From the NCBI GenBank assembly GCA_032690845.1, contig CM064434.1, forward strand, positions 9,984,108 to 10,048,107: a stretch of 64,000 nt of DNA, written 5' to 3'. Below, piece by piece: positions 12,059 to 24,347 of this stretch. This DNA is from Eleusine coracana subsp. coracana (taxonomy: Eukaryota; Streptophyta; Magnoliopsida; Poales; Poaceae). The stretch's first letter is position 1, and the number at the start of each line of letters is the position of its first letter. The notes under the pieces were generated by a model, which saw only the letters and a list, made by a program, of their open reading frames with translations, was not told where the DNA came from and did not search any database. Position numbers and translations under genes: made by a program.

Positions 12059-12742
12059 ATAGGAAGTAAATTGCACCAACTTGAATTGTTTGAGGGAGTA
12101 AATTGAGCCAAGATTTTATTTGGGGAGTAAATTGGACAAAGTGGATTGTTTGGGGGAGTAAAATAGACTTTTCCATTTCTATAACACTTAAGCCTCCTAA
12201 AGTGTCAATTAAAAATACTTTTAACTTCCAGAAACTTCTAAAACATTTATGCATCCATTTGAACCTAGAAAAAGTCCCAAAAGTTTTAGGAGTTTAAAAT
12301 AAAAATTAATAAATCAGAAAGTTTAAAATAAAAATTCATAAATTAGCTTTGAAGATTTCATTATCTGGTTGCTTGCTGGAATTCATCTGAAGTGCATATT
12401 TCAACTGCCAAATTGAGCCTATAACTGCCAGGGCAGATTTACAACCGAAGTACACTCAACAGAATTAATAGACTTTGCACAAAGAGAAATAGAAAAGTAA
12501 TAATTCACCAATAAACTAGATCCATGGCCCATTTATAACCCAAGTACACCCAACATAAGCTCAACTCATCATTTGTATAATTATATGGTTATGCCTGGAA
12601 CATCCTGTGCTATGTCATCTTACAGTGATGAAACAAGTATACATTGAAGCGGGTACAATGGACATGATAATAGCGAAAAAACAAATCATCTTTGGGGAAA
12701 AGGGCCAACGGCCAACTTATAGAATCTAACTACACTTTCAAA
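12059..12742 (-). other. 3' flank / probable 3' UTR of the F-box gene
   Basis: No coding region seen. 12060-12180 has a loose repeat of GGGAGTAAATTG phrases. The rest is AT-rich and plausibly contains the 3' UTR of the minus-strand F-box gene that ends at 12743. Confidence 0.4.
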
Positions 12743-13876
12743 TCACTCCAACCGAAACAAATTCTCAATGGAAGGACCAATGGACATAACTTCATCCACT
12801 CTCAGATTGACATTGAGCCTAGCAAGGGTAAATAATGCCACGCCACCATGAGTAATTTTCACACAGCCATTCATATGCAGAACTTCTAGCCGCGAACAAC
12901 CATCACCGAGGGCAAGTAAACCTTGATCACAGATATTTCGACAACGGTTCACATGCAAAACTCTCAGACTGTTGCAATACAAACCGATTGAAGACCAACC
13001 AGGCAAATGGACCCCATGGCAAACAGCAAGGCTCCACTCCTCAATCAATGGGCATCCACTAGCAATGGCCGTCACAGAACTATCAGTAAGATAGCGACAC
13101 ATCCTGAGATTCAGAAAGCGCAGGTATTTTGCAAAACAAAGGCTACTAAGGCCATCCAGCCCACATAAGCTTCCTAACTTGTGCAGATTCAGGTACTCAA
13201 GTCTACTATTGCTTGCTACATTCAACAAGCCATCTGGAGAAAGCATACAAGACTCTGCTTCTAGGTAACGAAGTGTACTTGGACACCCTCTGAATCCAGA
13301 ACCAGAAACACGCCTGCAACTTGTTATGATTATTGTGCAAATGTTTGAGCAATTACTAAAGACTGCAGAAATCCCTCGATCTGAAATTTCCATGCAAGAA
13401 GCAACGTTTAGACTCTTCAAAGCATGACAACCCTTAGAAAGACTTTCTAGACCAGAATCCGTGATATTAAAGCAGGTCTGAAGTTCAATAATCACCAAAT
13501 TAGGGCATCCAATTGCCACCTGTGCCAGACCAGCATCTGTCATACCCGAACAGCAATACAACGAAAGGGATCGCAGAGAAGATCCAGACATCGCCAAATT
13601 GTCAGGTAGCTCTCTGAGCCCAGCAAGGGATATCCTGTTAAGATAAGGACAGCGAGCCAGTATCTTTGGAAGACACTTGGAATTCTCCCGATCTACTGTG
13701 GGGTTGAAACAACAATGGAATGTCAGTGATTTCCTACCAATATTCCGGATCTTGAACCAATTCTTACAGGTCAATGCAAAAGAATTCCTGTCTGACTCAC
13801 ATTCAAGCTTGTTAAATATAGAAAGCAGACAATCATCAGATAGGTAGCACATGCAGTTTTCTGAGATGACATCCAT
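12743..13876 (-). CDS. F-box/LRR-repeat protein (FBL12-like)
   Basis: A single uninterrupted 377-codon frame. Residues about 8-50 form an F-box (LSDDCLLSIFNKLECESD, then the conserved TCKNWFKIRN). From about residue 65 to 360 there are cysteine-containing leucine-rich repeats of the AMN1/FBL type, for example LRSLSLYCCSGMTDAGLAQ and LKSLNVASCMEISDRGISA. The protein ends in a short SIGPSIENLFRLE tail. Such proteins bind SKP1 through the F-box and choose substrates for SCF ubiquitin ligases through the repeats; the substrate here is unknown. The length and composition match plant F-box/LRR-repeat protein 12-type genes as I recall them. The ATG at 13876 lies only 20 nt after the stop codon of the next gene upstream on the same strand, leaving no room for a separate intergenic promoter. 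Confidence 0.85.
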   Translation of the reverse strand: MDVISENCMCYLSDDCLLSIFNKLECESDRNSFALTCKNWFKIRNIGRKSLTFHCCFNPTVDRENSKCLPKILARCPYLNRISLAGLRELPDNLAMSGSSLRSLSLYCCSGMTDAGLAQVAIGCPNLVIIELQTCFNITDSGLESLSKGCHALKSLNVASCMEISDRGISAVFSNCSNICTIIITSCRRVSGSGFRGCPSTLRYLEAESCMLSPDGLLNVASNSRLEYLNLHKLGSLCGLDGLSSLCFAKYLRFLNLRMCRYLTDSSVTAIASGCPLIEEWSLAVCHGVHLPGWSSIGLYCNSLRVLHVNRCRNICDQGLLALGDGCSRLEVLHMNGCVKITHGGVALFTLARLNVNLRVDEVMSIGPSIENLFRLE

Positions 13877-13896
13877 TGTCCCTCTTTCAATGCAGA

Positions 13897-15913
13897 CTAT
13901 TGAGTTCCGTCTGAAGGGCGGAGAGCTTGGATCTTTATTAAATACTTGTGGGATGTACTAGAGGAGGATGAATTTGCTGGATCAAAGCTACACAAAACAG
14001 CTGGTTCACCATATCCATAGCCAATAGACAAACCACATTTTCGGCAAAGAAGCTTTGTTTTAGGCCGATAACTACGCCAGGTGAGGGGAAAGCAGGATAT
14101 CTCGTCCACCTGAGTAAATCGGCTGAGATCAACAGAAACAAATGAAATCAGGCCTTTCTTCAAAGACTTTTGGTATGAAGAGCCAACTTCAGATGTGCTT
14201 CGATCAGAAGATGAAAGGTTTAGGGGATATCCACAAGATCCACAGCTGTCAGTAGACACATCATTATTGTCAAAAACTACAGCAGACAAAAAAAGGCAGA
14301 GTGCCTAGCAGCTTATATATGCATAAAAAAAGATTGAATTACACTAAAAATGGATGGACCAATTGAGATGATACTTAGCAGTCAATAACCAGAATTACAA
14401 TCCCAATGCATAGTGTTGGCTTGAAAGGCTTCCACAATTAGTCAATAGGTTTTGTCTCATTAATGTTTTTTTTCTTCTCGAAAGTCTCGTTAATGTTGTT
14501 ATTACTATTACTAAAAGAGAAAAAGATGTAACCAGATAATTTCTTGAGGTCTTGTTAATTGTTACAAACCAATATTACACATAATATATCACTATCTTTT
14601 TTGTATACGACACTACATCAGCCATAATGGCATTTTTTATTCAAATGTTTTATGTGGCTGCAATCTAGAAGGTTCTGTAAGAGCGACCCAATAGGATTTA
14701 GCTGTGGAGAATACATTAACTGATTGACTATACATGCAAATAATACAGGTACCACCAGAAACAATGGGATAGAAGAAGAAAAAACGTTCTTTTGCATAAC
14801 TAGACATCGCATCTCATTAAAGCACTTATCAGAACAAAAATCTTAACACCATTAAGAATCATAATGAGACATCTATAGCTGGAGTCAAATGTTCTAGTAT
14901 GAATAATCTCACTTCATACAGTTTCTAGCAGCTATTAAGCCTCAACATTGTTATACCAAAAATGTTCAACTTCAGCATGATAAATTCAATACCAAATTGT
15001 ACAAGGAAAGGGCAGAAACAGTAAGATAGCTTAAATATTTGAATCGATTGGTCAGCTACCTATGTCACAATTATGATTGAGGAACATCGAGGCAAGACAG
15101 GTAACAGCAAAAGAAAAATCATACACTCGCCTGTTATTACGTGGCAAAATTTGAATGGCTAACTGTTTCCCAGATAATGATGGCACCTTTGTTACTATTA
15201 TAGCTCATATTTTGCCGCTTCAATGACCAAACTACACGACAATACAAAAGTTTCCAGTTTTGTTTGGTCACACCACAAGGTACGCGTTAAATATCCACTT
15301 GGTTTTCCATAAAACAGAATCTGCAAAGGTGAATCCTCACAAAGTCTTGCAATGCACAGAATAGTTGCATGGCACATTACCACAACTAGACAAACCACTC
15401 TTGCTACGCAACGTACTGAAAATTCTACAATGGAAAGAAAAGGCCACAAGTATTCTTTATAGCATTGAGATGACAACCAAGCTAAACATTTATAACAATA
15501 AATCATGTACACAAAAACAGTCTATTCTTTGAATTTTTTTTGAAGACCAGTCTATTCTTTGATTCAGCATGGGCTACATCAGATATGCGTTATAGTGTAA
15601 CCAGATAAGTCAATCATACATGAATCAACTAACATAGGGTGAGAAATTCTATATTCTTGGTTCCAAAACTAACAAGAGTACATGACACAGAGATTCCTAC
15701 TCCAAAAGCAACCAATCCTTGGCAAGCCACCACCAGAGCAAAAGGATCCCACCATCTACGAGCATATCCATGACCCATCCCTACTCGCCCTCGACCGTAA
15801 CTAAGAATCTGCCCCAGAGTCCCCGCCTCCGGTGCCAAGACGAAACAATAGAATTAACGGAGAAATCGAGGACGACCGACAAATCACCTGTAGACGACGT
15901 CGCTCTGGGACAT
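13897..15913 (-). CDS. At4g08330-like putative zinc-binding protein, two exons
   Basis: Exon 1 is 15888-15913 (ATG to TACAG, giving MSQSDVVY plus two bases), donor GTGATT. Exon 2 is 13897-14245 after a CTGACAG acceptor. The join restores the reading frame: Y-S-C-G-S-C-G-Y-P-L-N-L-S. The product is 124 residues. It has two CxxC pairs, CGSC near residue 10 and CRKC near residue 75, suggesting one zinc-binding site. A conserved core (KKGLISFVSVDLSRFTQVDE) resembles the uncharacterised Arabidopsis protein At4g08330, which is annotated as chloroplast-located. No function is established, and no obvious transit peptide is visible. A longer frame starting at 14289 reads intron sequence and is less likely than the spliced start. 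Its stop codon is 20 nt from the start of the F-box gene. Confidence 0.85.
14246..15887 (-). other. intron of the At4g08330-like gene
   Basis: 1,642 bp, GT at 15886-15887 and AG at 14246-14247 on the minus strand. AT-rich, with no gene seen. It could hold an alternative promoter for the downstream F-box gene. Confidence 0.75.
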
Positions 15914-16341
15914 CCTCGTGCGGCGGCAAGATCGTATTTTGGCGCCGGAAGTCTCATGGATCGGGTTGAGGCAGCGGCGAGCTGGGTCAGGACTCAGGAG
16001 GAGGCGGCGGCGGCCATGGTTTGTGTACGTACGCGGGGAGGGGAAAAGAGTTGGGGACGATTCGGCAAATTTTGGCCGCTTTGGTCCGGAAGGCCGGCCG
16101 GCAGACGTGTACGCGACTCGGCAATTGTTCGACTCTTGTGCGTTGTCGTTGTGACTTGTGAGTTGGATGATGCGTGCAACCAATTTATGTATGGATTTAA
16201 GAAAACTTTTGCTTTTCCTACCCGGAGTTGACATGGCCTCTTAATGAAAAGGTCTCACTGTCGCAGTCGGTCTAATGTGTGAGGATTTAGGATTGAAAGA
16301 TGAGGGATGAAAACTACAACCAGGATTTACATATCCAACAG
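15914..16341 (-). promoter_or_regulatory. 5' UTR and promoter region of the minus-strand gene pair
   Basis: GC-rich to about 16110 (a typical grass first-exon/5' UTR composition), then AT-rich. No clear TATA box is assigned. Open frames here on both strands are composition artefacts of the GC-rich stretch. Confidence 0.45.
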
Positions 16342-16521
16342 AAATCGACCGGTTAAGTTGGTTAACCGGAAAACCGGTTTGACTAGGTTTCACCTTAACC
16401 GAAAAATCAAACATATATATTATAGTACAATAGTTAACTGATAGTTTTCGTAATTAACCGACTGTGTTTTTCACTCGTTCATAACCAGTTGGTTTTTCAC
16501 TGGTTCATAACCGGTTGATTT
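16342..16521. repeat. inverted-repeat segment rich in AACCGGTT (possible MITE)
   Basis: AAATCGACCGGTTAAG at 16342-16357 is matched by the reverse complement of 16506-16521 (AAATCAACCGGTTATG), 14 of 16 bases. A perfect hairpin, AACCGG-AAAA-CCGGTT, lies inside the left arm at about 16365-16380. A target duplication was not identified. Confidence 0.45.
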
Positions 16522-17629
16522 TTCGGTTATATGAACCATGACTACAACAGAGCAAAGAATTCAAAAAAAGTTGGCAAGAATATTACATCATATTATATTT
16601 GACTTGCGTATTCTCTCTCTCTCTTCTAGATATGGAGACCAGTATGGATGAAGATCTAACTAAAAAAAGTACAAGAGATGCTAATTTTAGTCGACTAAAA
16701 GTTGAATTCTTTACAATTAAGATAATAATTGGATCTATATTAGATGGTTGTGTGGATTGTAGTTATTTATACTTGCTCGTTTTATTGACTCTGCCAAACA
16801 AATCTCTACTACCTATTAGATTTGTTTTGTCCGTGCAGTCTGTCTAATCATGTGGTTCTGCCAATCTAGTTGGAATCATAATCGGACTATAACCAACATG
16901 AGATTCTCCTGGTGGCTTAACCGAGTCTGATGGTATCTCTTCGATGTCTCTCGCTACTATCGCCGTCGCCTTTTTTCATAGGACATGAACGAGGATGCGT
17001 CGATGCAGCCTCACACCACGCTCGCTGGTGCCAATAGCAGAGAGCAAGAATTGGGGCCACCCCTCCTTCCATCGTTGCAGAAAAGCCCTCTCTTGCATAG
17101 ATGTGCAGCAGCGCTAGTGGGTGCTCCCGGATGCGTAGCGGGAGTTGTCAGATGTTATGTTCTGTTGTTGTCATTAGTGGCCGCCATTCTTTTCGTCGTA
17201 CATCTCGAGCCTGAGGAAATGGAGGTTGGACTTTGGATGTGGCCTCACGGGCGCCGGCGAACATGAATATCTTTAAATTCATCGAGCAGCTGCAATACAG
17301 TCGCAACAAAGTTTGATCTCTACAGCAAGTACAATGTCAAGGTGCGTTCTTGATTGATTGTCCTGATGCTCCCTGGCTTCTAAGGTGCGATAGGATCTTG
17401 AGCCGTTGTCCTATGCTGGTTGCAAATGCTGCTCTCTGTGTTTGATGTGGCCAAGAGGCAGCAGGACAATTAGTACTTTGTGGTGCCGGCATCATGCGGA
17501 AGCCGCTTGGAGAGCAAGTTAGCCACTAATCATTGTGGCAGAGCTTGTTAGATTTGGCAGTGTGTTGATTTCGTATGCTCTGTCACTTTTTTAATGTTAA
17601 CTGTTTTGAAACCAACCAGATCTATCAAT
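16522..17629. other. intergenic stretch without a recognisable gene
   Basis: AT-rich to about 16900, then GC-rich. A 93-codon open frame at 16985-17266 has one hydrophobic run but no known similarity, and no exon structure around it is convincing. It may be a remnant of a broken gene continuing past the copia insertion at 24858. Confidence 0.4.
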
Positions 17630-18139
17630 TGTAGGGGAACGGGCAGGCTACGATAGCATATAAAATTTCTACCGTTCAACCAGGAAACCTTGCAAGAGAG
17701 GATCATGGATCGTTACCACTAGACGCGCAGGCGGAGCGGAAGCGAATGTTGGAGCAGCTCGATCCAACGTAGTCGCGCGTCGGTGTAGAGGAAGTAGTCG
17801 ATCACGTCAATCGTCTCCTTCTAGTCCAGCCGTCGGCACCGCAGCAGCAGCAGCGCCCCCTCGCGGTATCCACACGTACGGGGTTGGAGCACCGTGCGCG
17901 GCGTGCTAGCACCGGCAACACGGTTAGGGTTTTGTGGGCGAGTAAGAGGAGCACGGCGGCTAGGGTTAAGGACTGGTAGAATCCCCTGCGCCCTAAGCCC
18001 CTCCTCCACTTAAATAGACCCTTCTAATGGGCCTCGACTAGTTGGCCCATTAGTGGACTAATTCCTCACACGGATCAATATCCGTATGACGCTCACATAC
18101 GGATCAAATCCGTATTGTCTCTTGGGCATATCTCCAACA
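17630..18139 (-). repeat. 3' LTR of copia-1
   Basis: 510 bp, starting TGTTGGAGAT on the element strand. It carries a direct repeat of the ATACGGAT word. It is preceded on the element strand by the purine tract AAGTGGGAGAT (18140-18150). Confidence 0.95.
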
Positions 18140-19073
18140 ATCTCCCACTTGCACTAGAGACAATCACATAGGCAAGCGACGTTCCAACCCGTTAAGTGTG
18201 TGACCCGTTAGGTTCACATGTACACGATAATGATGTGAAAACCATTTTTCAAATCATAAATCAATAGCGGCACCTAGCAGCACATACTGATTCTCGTGTA
18301 CACATAAAGATCATATCAGCTGAACCTTTGACATACACAGTCAGCGATCCCTTTGCCTCACGATATTAGTCAAGCTTAAGGCAAGATACGTGTCATCCCT
18401 ATAATAGCTCGACCATTCACTCGAACGTCTAGTGGATTTATCATGACTAACTTTTAGTCATTATGATTAACTTTTAATCACATTGGCATGGCCATGCACT
18501 TCTAAATCCATCTAACTCGAGGGGCCCAGAGATATCTCTCCTGTTATTAGGAGGGGCAAATTCCATCTTGACCGCTCACACCCCACGACATGTTTCATAG
18601 CATACCCGAAAATTACCTTTATAACTACCCAGTTACGGAATAGCGTTTGGTAATCCCTAAATATGCTATTATACATTCTGGGAATCAATGACAATCTCAG
18701 GTCTAAGGATCCCAAAGGTACATCATACAAGACAACAATTGATGACACAATAATAACATCTCAGCAAAGTCTATTAGTGGGTCAGTCCAACACTATGTTC
18801 TCCAACATGTGTTCACATTATTGATTTGATATCTCCATATCAATGATCTATGAAACACGATCATCAACCAATACATGTGCTAGTCCATGAATCATTATTG
18901 TCCAACACAATGATAAGGAACTAGGGATCATTTAGGATAATATTATAAAAGAATAATGAGTTTCACAAACAAGTCACGCACTTGTCAATCAATGCAATAA
19001 TTATTATCCATAGAACAGAATAACACTTTATTCAATCACACATAAACATAGACATTACACAACCTCTCATACA

Positions 19074-22000
19074 TTAATCATGCAGATATCTAATACCCAT
19101 GGATCTCATATGTGCCTCATGCTTGGGCTGAGAGAGAGGTTTTGTCAACGGATCAGCGATGTTTGAGTCCGTGTGCACCTTGCATATCTTTACATCACCT
19201 CGAGCGACGATGTCCCGAATTAGATGATAACGCCGTAGTACGTGTTTGTTCTTTTGATGCGCTCTAGGCTCCTTGGCTTGCGCAATGGCACCACTATTAT
19301 CACAATAGAGGTCCATTGGACTGGATGCACTAGGAACCACACCCAACTCAGAAACAAATTTTCTGATCCAAACAGCTTCCTTTGCAGCTTCTGAAGCGGC
19401 AAGGTACTCAGCCTCCGTTGTTGAGTCAGCAACCGTATCTTGCTTGGAACTCTTCCAGCTCACCGCGCCTCCATTGAGGCAAAACACATATCCAGATTGC
19501 GATCTCGAATCGTCTTTGTCGGTTTGGAAGCTAGCATCAGTGTAACCATTTACAACGAGCTCTTCCTCACCTCCATAGACTAGGAACATACCCATAGTCC
19601 TTCTCAAGTACTTTAGGATATTCTTATTAGCTCCCCAATGAGCTTCTCCTGGATTTGACTGGTATCTGCTCACAGCACTAAGAGCGTAGGCTACATCTGG
19701 GCGAGTACTTATCATGGCATACATGATGGACCCAACAGCCGAAGCATATGGAATCGCTCTCATTTTCTCTTGCTCATCTGGTGTCGAGGGACACTGAGTC
19801 TTGCTAAGAGAAACCCCATGTGACATGGGCAAGAAACCTTTCTTGGAATCCTGCATATTGAACCGTTTCAATACCTTGTCAATGTACGTGTCTTGGCTTA
19901 ATCCAATTAGCCTCTTTGATCTATCTCTATAGATCTTAATGCCCAAAATGTAAGCTGCCTCTCCTAAGTCCTTCATTGAGAAACTCTTTCTCAAAGAAGT
20001 CTTAACAGCTTCAAGCATTGGAATATCATTACCGATCAGCAATATGTCATCCACATAAAGGACCAGAAAGACAAGCGCGCTCCTACTAGCCCTTTTGTAA
20101 ACACAAGGCTCTTCTTCGTTTTTAATGAAGCCAAACCCTTTGACTACCTCATCAAAGCGAAGATTCCAACTCCGAGATGCTTGCTTTAGTCCATAAATGG
20201 ACTTTTGAAGCTTGCATATCTTCCTAGCATTTTGTGGATCGACAAAACCTTCAGGTTGTGTCATGTACACATCCTCACTTAGGTTTCCATTAAGGAAAGC
20301 TGTTTTGACATCCATTTGCCATATCTCATAATCATAAAATGCGGCAATTGCTAGAAGGATCCGTATAGACTTTAGCATAGCGACGGGCGAGAAGGTCTCA
20401 TCATAATCAACCCCTTGAATTTGCTTAAAACCTTTCGCCACCAATCGTGCCTTATAGATGTGAACATTTCCATCCATGTCTATCTTTTTCTTAAAAACCC
20501 ATTTACACTCAATGGTTTTTACACCATCAGGCGGATCTATCAAGTTCCAAACTTGATTCTCTCTCATGGATTCTAATTCGGATCTCATGGCTCCAAGCCA
20601 TTTCTCAGAGTCCGGTCCCATCATTGCTTCACTGTAAGTCTTAGGCTCATCATTGTCTAACAATAATATGTCTCGCTGCCCCGTGGTTAGGAGCGTGAAC
20701 TTTTCAGGAGCGCGACGTGCCCTTTCTGACCTACGCGGGGCTGGTGTTTCAACAATTGGTTCAACAACAATTTGTTCATCCAATTGTGGTATAGCGGAAG
20801 AAGAAACATTTTCTGGAGCTTCTTGAACTTCTTCAAGTTGCACCGTTCTCCCACTTACCCTTTTGGAGAGAAACTCTTTCTCTAGAAAAACACCATTACG
20901 AGCGACAAACACTTTGCCCTCTTCCCGGTTGTAGAAATAATAACCTTTGGTTTCCCTAGGGTATCCTACAAAGAAGCATTTATCAGACTTGGAAGAAAGC
21001 TTATCAGACGTCATACGTTTTACATAAGCCTCACATCCCCAAATCTTAAGAAAAGACAACCCGGGACGCTTCCCAGTCCATATCTCATATGGTGTCCTTT
21101 CCACGGATTTAGATGGAACCCTATTAAGTGTGAAAGCGGCAGTTTCTAGAGCGTATCCCCAGAAGGACAATGGAAGATCACTTTGGCTCATCATAGACCT
21201 AACCATGTCTAACAAGGTTCGGTTCTTCCGTTCGGATACTCCATTCCATTGGGGCGTTCCTGGCGGAGTCCATTGTGGAACAATTCCACATTGCTTTAGA
21301 TGTTCACCAAATTCATGGCTCAAATATTCACCACCACGATCAGATCATAGGCATTTAATAGTCTTGCCCAATTGATTTTGTACTTCATTTTGAAATTCTT
21401 TGAACTTTTCAAAGGATTCAGACTTATGCCTCATTAAGTAGATGTAACCATATCTACTAAAGTCGTCGGTAAAAGTTATGAAGTACTGAAAACCACCTCT
21501 GGCCGTGCAACTAATTGGTCCACATACATCCGTATGTACAAGTCCCAATAGTTCACTCGCCCTCTCACTATTTCCTGTGAAAGGCGACTTAGTCATTTTG
21601 CCAAGTAAACAAGATTCACATGTATCAATTGATTCAAAATCAAAAGAACTTAGAAGACCATCTGTATGGAGTTTCTTTATGCGCTTCTCATTTATATGAC
21701 CTAAACGACAATGCCAAGTATACGTGGGATTCAAATCATTAGGCTTGAGCCTTTTCGCATCAATGTTATAAATAGGCTTATTCTCAAGATCTAAGTAATA
21801 TAATCCATTCACCAATGGGCAATTACCATAGAGAATATTATTCAAATAAATGGAACAGCACTTGTTCCTTATTATGACCTCATAACCATCATCTTCCTCC
21901 AAACATTTTGAAGAAATAATGTTTTTTCCTAAGGCGGGAATATAATAACAATTATTTAACTCCAAAACTAATCCTGATGGTAATGAGAGTGGATAAGTTC

Positions 22001-23030
22001 CGACGGCCAACGCAGCAACCTTTGCACCATTGCCGACGCGAGCATCCACCTCGCCTTTTGCACATTTCCTTGCTTCTTTAAGCCCCTGCAACGATTTGCA
22101 AGTATGAATCATCGATCCGGTATCAAATACCCATGAACCATAAGGACATGTAGCAACATTATTAATTTCAATAACATTGATACCTGAATTAGAAGTGTCT
22201 CCACCCTTCTTCTTCAGCTCTTCCAGATAAAGCTTGCAATTCCTCTTCCAATGACCGGGTTTCTTGCAGTGAAAACAAGGATCACTACCCGCCGGTTTAG
22301 GCTTAGGAGCTGCTGCAGGCTTAGGCTTAGTGCTAGAGATCTGATCTGTAGCCTTAGCCTTAGTCTTGCGCTTTCATTTCTTGCTATCCTTTTGAACCAA
22401 GTTAACTTGACTTGGACCAGATTTTTTGATGCTTGCCTCAGCTGTCTTAAGCATCCCATGCAACTCAGCCAATGTCTTCTCTAAGCTATTCATTTGAAAG
22501 TTCAAAATGAAAGGCTCATAGCTTGCAGGAAGCGACTGGAGAATCACATCTGTGGCCAAATCAGGGTGTAGAGCAGCACCAAGTTTCTCCAGATTCTCAA
22601 TGTAACCAATCATCTTGATCACATGAGGACTGACAGAACCGTTTTCAGCTAGCCTGCACGCAAACAAGGACTTTGAGATGTTATACCTCTCAGACCTTGC
22701 TTGGTTCTCAAACATGCCACGAAGTCCCTCAATCATATTGTGGGCATCCGCGTTCTCATATTGCTTCTGAAGCTCAGAGGACATAGTGGCAAGCATGAGA
22801 CAGCTAACATCAACTGCATCATTGGTATGTTTCTCATACTCCCTTTTCTGAGTGGCAGTAGCATTTTCTGGCAGATCATCAGGATAGGGAAGCTCTAGAA
22901 CATATTCCTTTTTCTCTTGCTTGAGAACAATTCTCAAGTTGCGATACCAATCAATAAAGTTTGTTCCACTAAGTTTTTCTTTTTCAAGAATTGAGCGCAA
23001 ATTGAAAGTGTTACTAGCGGTTGGTGCCAT
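19074..23030 (-). pseudogene. copia-1 gag-pol polyprotein, interrupted by two TGA codons
   Basis: A single frame of 1,319 codons. Gag occupies residues about 1-218. A TGA at 22374-22376 is followed in frame by a CX2CX4HX4C zinc knuckle (CFHCKKPGHWKRNC, about residue 251). Next come the protease motif FDTGS (about 300), the integrase zinc-binding and core regions (WHCRLGH; HTDVCGPI; DRGGEY; NGVSERKNR), then RT (WQMDVKTAFLNG; LYVDDILLIGND, about 990) and RNase H (YTDASF; DSTTEAEYLAA). The second TGA, 21345-21347, sits where integrases have Arg in the CL-R-SDRGGEY motif, consistent with CGA to TGA. No frameshift was seen. The enzymes would copy and insert the element, but full-length product requires suppression of both stops. 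Confidence 0.92.
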
Positions 23031-24333
23031 GATCTACAACAGAAAATATGCAAATATAAGCACTATGTAAATATAAAACTCTTATAAACATTTTAACAAA
23101 AGTTCATTATTCCACTATATGCTTGGAATCGTTTTCCCTCAAAACGACATATAGTGGTTCAAGATCCATATTCAACTTAGATCCTAGTGAGCTTTGGCAT
23201 CACCGCTAGAAATCTAGTGACATAGGTAAGCAACACTTTGCTAATCACATCCTTATGTGACTCTTGTTTGTTGGGTGGCATCACATGCCCCGGCGCCAAC
23301 ACCATGCCCCAAAGCCCAAAACCGTTTTGATAGCTTTGTTAATTAAACCAATACTATGCATATAAATGTTCGACATTTATCCTAATAATTAAGATAGTTG
23401 AGGTACTCTACTTTGGCAGACCTACCATACAACGATCATAATTTTAATAGGTGCAGCTATTGGAAGGGCATATAATTTAATTTTTCTTGAGGGAACCTAT
23501 TCTAGCATGTTAATCATATCTAATATAAATAACATATGAAAGAATAGGATGATAGGAACATCATCACAGGCAATCATATTGACTGTGAAATAGTATGGCC
23601 CCTTTCAATTGGTGATCTCCATCTCCATTGTCATCGCCATGTCTCCCGTCCCTTCAACCATCATGCTTGAGGCCTCCATGAACTAACACTTAGCTACTAC
23701 AACTAATAGCTAGTAATAAATTACATGAGAATATCAAGCATCACAGATCGACACGCAGGCCGTTATACAATAATATGACAGCCTCAACCCAGCTGTAATT
23801 AATCATGGCACGCAGGCCATGCAAATCACATATATACATCACATGCATCTTTTGGGCCATACTATTCACAACATTCTCTGCAAAAACAAGTTAGGCGAGA
23901 AGCGAATGCTAACATGTGGCCAAAAAGGGTTGTAACCTCACAGGATTTCACAGATCGTATCTATAAAATCACAATGGAAATCCTATCGGGAAAATCATAT
24001 TTGCCCGATTTTGAGTCATTCACAATGGCTTTGTTTTCCATTAGGTTTTCATGAGTAGACTGCGGTACATGATTATGATACTATTGGCTCCTCTACTGGC
24101 GCACGCAGTTAGTCCCGATGGTGATTCCAGCCGGTAGGGACAAGTCGCGCGCGCACGGAGAAGGAACACAAATAAATCAATGATGCATGTATTGCTATCC
24201 ACCCATTACCTTATGAACCTCCCTATCATCATTGATCTAATCAATCCGAACACAAAACATGTAATAGATCTCATCTAGTACATCAACATATCAACTATAT
24301 GCACAAGATCTAGATCACAAACTACACAAGGTC
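23031..24333 (-). other. 5' leader of copia-1
   Basis: About 1.3 kb between the primer-binding site and the gag ATG, AT-rich, without a supported ORF. Long leaders of this kind are common in plant copia elements. Confidence 0.7.
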
Positions 24334-24347
24334 GGCTCTGATGCCAC
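24331..24347 (-). promoter_or_regulatory. primer-binding site of copia-1
   Basis: On the element strand GTGGCATCAGAGCC follows the 5' LTR, close to the usual TGGTATCAGAGC complementary to initiator tRNA-Met. Confidence 0.8.

Noticed and set aside
14246..14289. ATG at 14289 as the start of the zinc-binding protein
   Set aside because: The upstream exon at 15888-15913 joins in frame at a CTGACAG acceptor and restores the conserved N-terminus.
15719..16231. 170-codon plus-strand ORF
   Set aside because: It overlaps the 5' exon and promoter of the minus-strand gene and has no recognisable similarity; an artefact of GC-rich sequence.
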